A DNA stretch of 14,647 nt from NCBI GenBank assembly GCA_016934125.1, contig JAFGTL010000742.1, positions 1-14,647 on the forward strand, given 5' to 3'. Positions 14,163-14,647 of this stretch are shown in pieces. Numbering within the stretch: position 1 is the stretch's first letter; each line of letters begins with the position of its first letter. Origin of the DNA: Candidatus Hydrogenedentota bacterium. GTDB lineage: Bacteria; Hydrogenedentota; Hydrogenedentia; Hydrogenedentales; SLHB01. The translations under genes and the position numbers were made by a program. The notes beneath the pieces were generated by a model that made no database searches, was not told the DNA's origin, and saw only the letters and a list, made by a program, of their open reading frames with translations.

Positions 14163-14278
14163 TGACGGACCAAGCCCGTAAGGGATTGTTAATAAATGGT
14201 TTACGAGACTGGCCCCGAATCGGCCCGGGCTCGGGCGAGGCCGAAACCGGCCCATCATCAGCGAAATCGCGCAGAGAT

Positions 14279-14293
14279 TGGCGAACTTCGCCA
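14279..14293. promoter_or_regulatory. 15-bp palindrome, candidate activator (PspF-like) site
   Basis: TGGCGAA-C-TTCGCCA is perfect, centred about 150 bases upstream of the predicted sigma-54 start and 42 bases before the rightward -35 box. Its place fits an upstream activating sequence; function is inferred. Confidence 0.4.
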
Positions 14294-14327
14294 CGGCCGG
14301 CCCCCGCGCAACCGGCCGTCCCCCCCG

Positions 14328-14356
14328 TTGACGCGGCGACCTCGGGGGGATAGAAT
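14328..14356 (+). promoter_or_regulatory. Sigma-70 type promoter of the right-edge transcript
   Basis: TTGACG (14328-14333, five of six) and TAGAAT (14351-14356, five of six) are separated by exactly 17 bases. Transcription would start near 14363. Confidence 0.7.
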
Positions 14357-14371
14357 CCTATGGCAGAGTCG

Positions 14372-14392
14372 GGCGCGTCGGGGCGACGCGCC
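14372..14392 (+). other. Leader hairpin of the right-edge transcript
   Basis: GGCGCGTC (14372-14379) and GACGCGCC (14385-14392) form a perfect 8-bp stem with a 5-base loop. It starts about 10 bases after the predicted transcription start and ends some 10 bases before the Shine-Dalgarno site. It has no T-run and may protect the RNA or regulate translation. Confidence 0.6.
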
Positions 14393-14416
14393 GTCAACCG
14401 GCAAGGAGAGGGCACC

Positions 14417-14464
14417 ATGATCTCCTGGAGTCTGTTCGTCCTGTTTTTCTGCGGCGCGTTCTGA
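14417..14464 (+). CDS. Possible 15-residue hydrophobic micropeptide
   Basis: The frame MISWSLFVLFFCGAF-stop starts at ATG 14417, with AAGGAG ten bases upstream and a good promoter and leader hairpin in front. The peptide is almost wholly hydrophobic and could insert in the membrane, like other stress-linked micropeptides. A frame this short also arises easily by chance, so the support is its expression signals rather than its sequence. It lies divergent from the psp operon. Alternatively it is a leader peptide for a gene beyond the right edge, or the transcript is an RNA gene. Confidence 0.4.
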   Translation: MISWSLFVLFFCGAF

Positions 14465-14647
14465 GTGCGCGTGTCCGCGTGACGGGGCGGCGCTGGGGTG
14501 CCGCCGTGTTGCGCCGGCAGAATAAGGGTGGCCCCGCGGCGTTGGGGGATTCGCCGCAGGGCCGGGTGTAGGGTGGTTTGCCAGCGGGCTGTGGTCGAGA
14601 CAGCGCCTGCCGACGTGGGCCGGATGTCTCTGCACCGTCTGGCATAC
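14465..14647. other. Unassigned right edge with two strong hairpins
   Basis: No convincing gene is seen. A hairpin at 14486-14505 (GGCGGC/GCCGCC, 8-base loop) is followed by a stronger one at 14530-14563. The latter has arms GGCCC-C-GCGGCG and CGCCGC-A-GGGCC, eleven pairs with one mismatch and a 10-base loop. Neither has a T-run after it. They lie downstream of the promoter at 14328, so they could be part of a structured RNA. I found no signature of SRP RNA, tmRNA or RNase P RNA. Confidence 0.5.

Larger units (their letters stand above)
14046..14416. other. Divergent regulatory region between psp operon and the right-edge transcript
   Basis: No gene is seen. The stretch holds the sigma-54 promoter of pspA (14145-14162) and an A/T-rich patch (about 14183-14203) in an otherwise GC-rich region. 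The patch is flanked by CGTAA (14177-14181) and TTACG (14201-14205). A 15-bp palindrome lies at 14279-14293, and the rightward promoter at 14328-14356 is followed by a leader hairpin. The A/T-rich patch is where a bending protein such as IHF could bind, but I see no good consensus match. Confidence 0.6.

Noticed and set aside
14465..14647. Known structured RNA (SRP RNA, tmRNA, RNase P RNA) at the right edge
   Set aside because: None of the conserved cores of these RNAs is present; only unassigned GC-rich stems are seen.

Overview
The window is GC-rich (codon third positions mostly G or C), with good Shine-Dalgarno sites and many compact genes. The gene set is a methyltransferase/PQQ-propeller fusion, a BNR sialidase-like secreted protein, unusual glycosidase-like proteins, a BlaI/M56 sensor pair and a PspA/PspC locus, mixed with palindromic GC-rich repeats. 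This suits an environmental heterotroph of the planctomycete/Hydrogenedentes type that degrades polysaccharides. The taxonomic guess is inference only; there is no rRNA or marker gene here.

Left part (1-5222). A 5'-truncated fusion protein (+) meets a secreted sialidase-like protein (-) tail to tail. Next comes a decayed toxin-antitoxin remnant (-): a ParE-like toxin broken by a one-base frameshift, with the tail of its antitoxin in front. A 540-base non-coding stretch of nested palindromes and degenerate direct repeats follows. After it lies a glucosamine-6-phosphate deaminase-like protein (-) with an altered active-site loop.

Middle part (5223-11670). A six-hairpin glycosidase-like protein (+) is divergent from the deaminase-like gene. 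Convergent to it is a translationally coupled blaI-blaR1 type pair (-). The M56 metalloprotease carries two tandem secretin/STN-like modules instead of a penicillin-binding sensor. Its promoter holds two BlaI-type dyads, one lying exactly between -35 and -10, which implies autoregulation. Divergent from it is a 783-residue alpha-galactosidase-like (clan GH-D type) enzyme (+).

Right part (11671-14647). A phage-shock/envelope-stress operon runs on the minus strand: pspA, two PspB-like small membrane proteins, pspC, and a further small membrane protein. A near-perfect sigma-54 promoter sits about 100 bases before pspA, with a 15-bp palindrome further upstream that could bind a PspF-type activator. 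Divergent from the operon is a good sigma-70 promoter leading into a hairpin, a strong Shine-Dalgarno site, a 15-codon hydrophobic reading frame and further strong hairpins. This could be a micropeptide gene or a structured RNA.

Taken together the window combines carbohydrate processing with two envelope-sensing modules (Bla-type proteolytic sensing and Psp). The least familiar items are the M56 protein with tandem secretin-like modules, the doubled PspB-like genes under a sigma-54 promoter, the deaminase-like protein lacking the catalytic loop aspartate, and the small transcript at the right edge.
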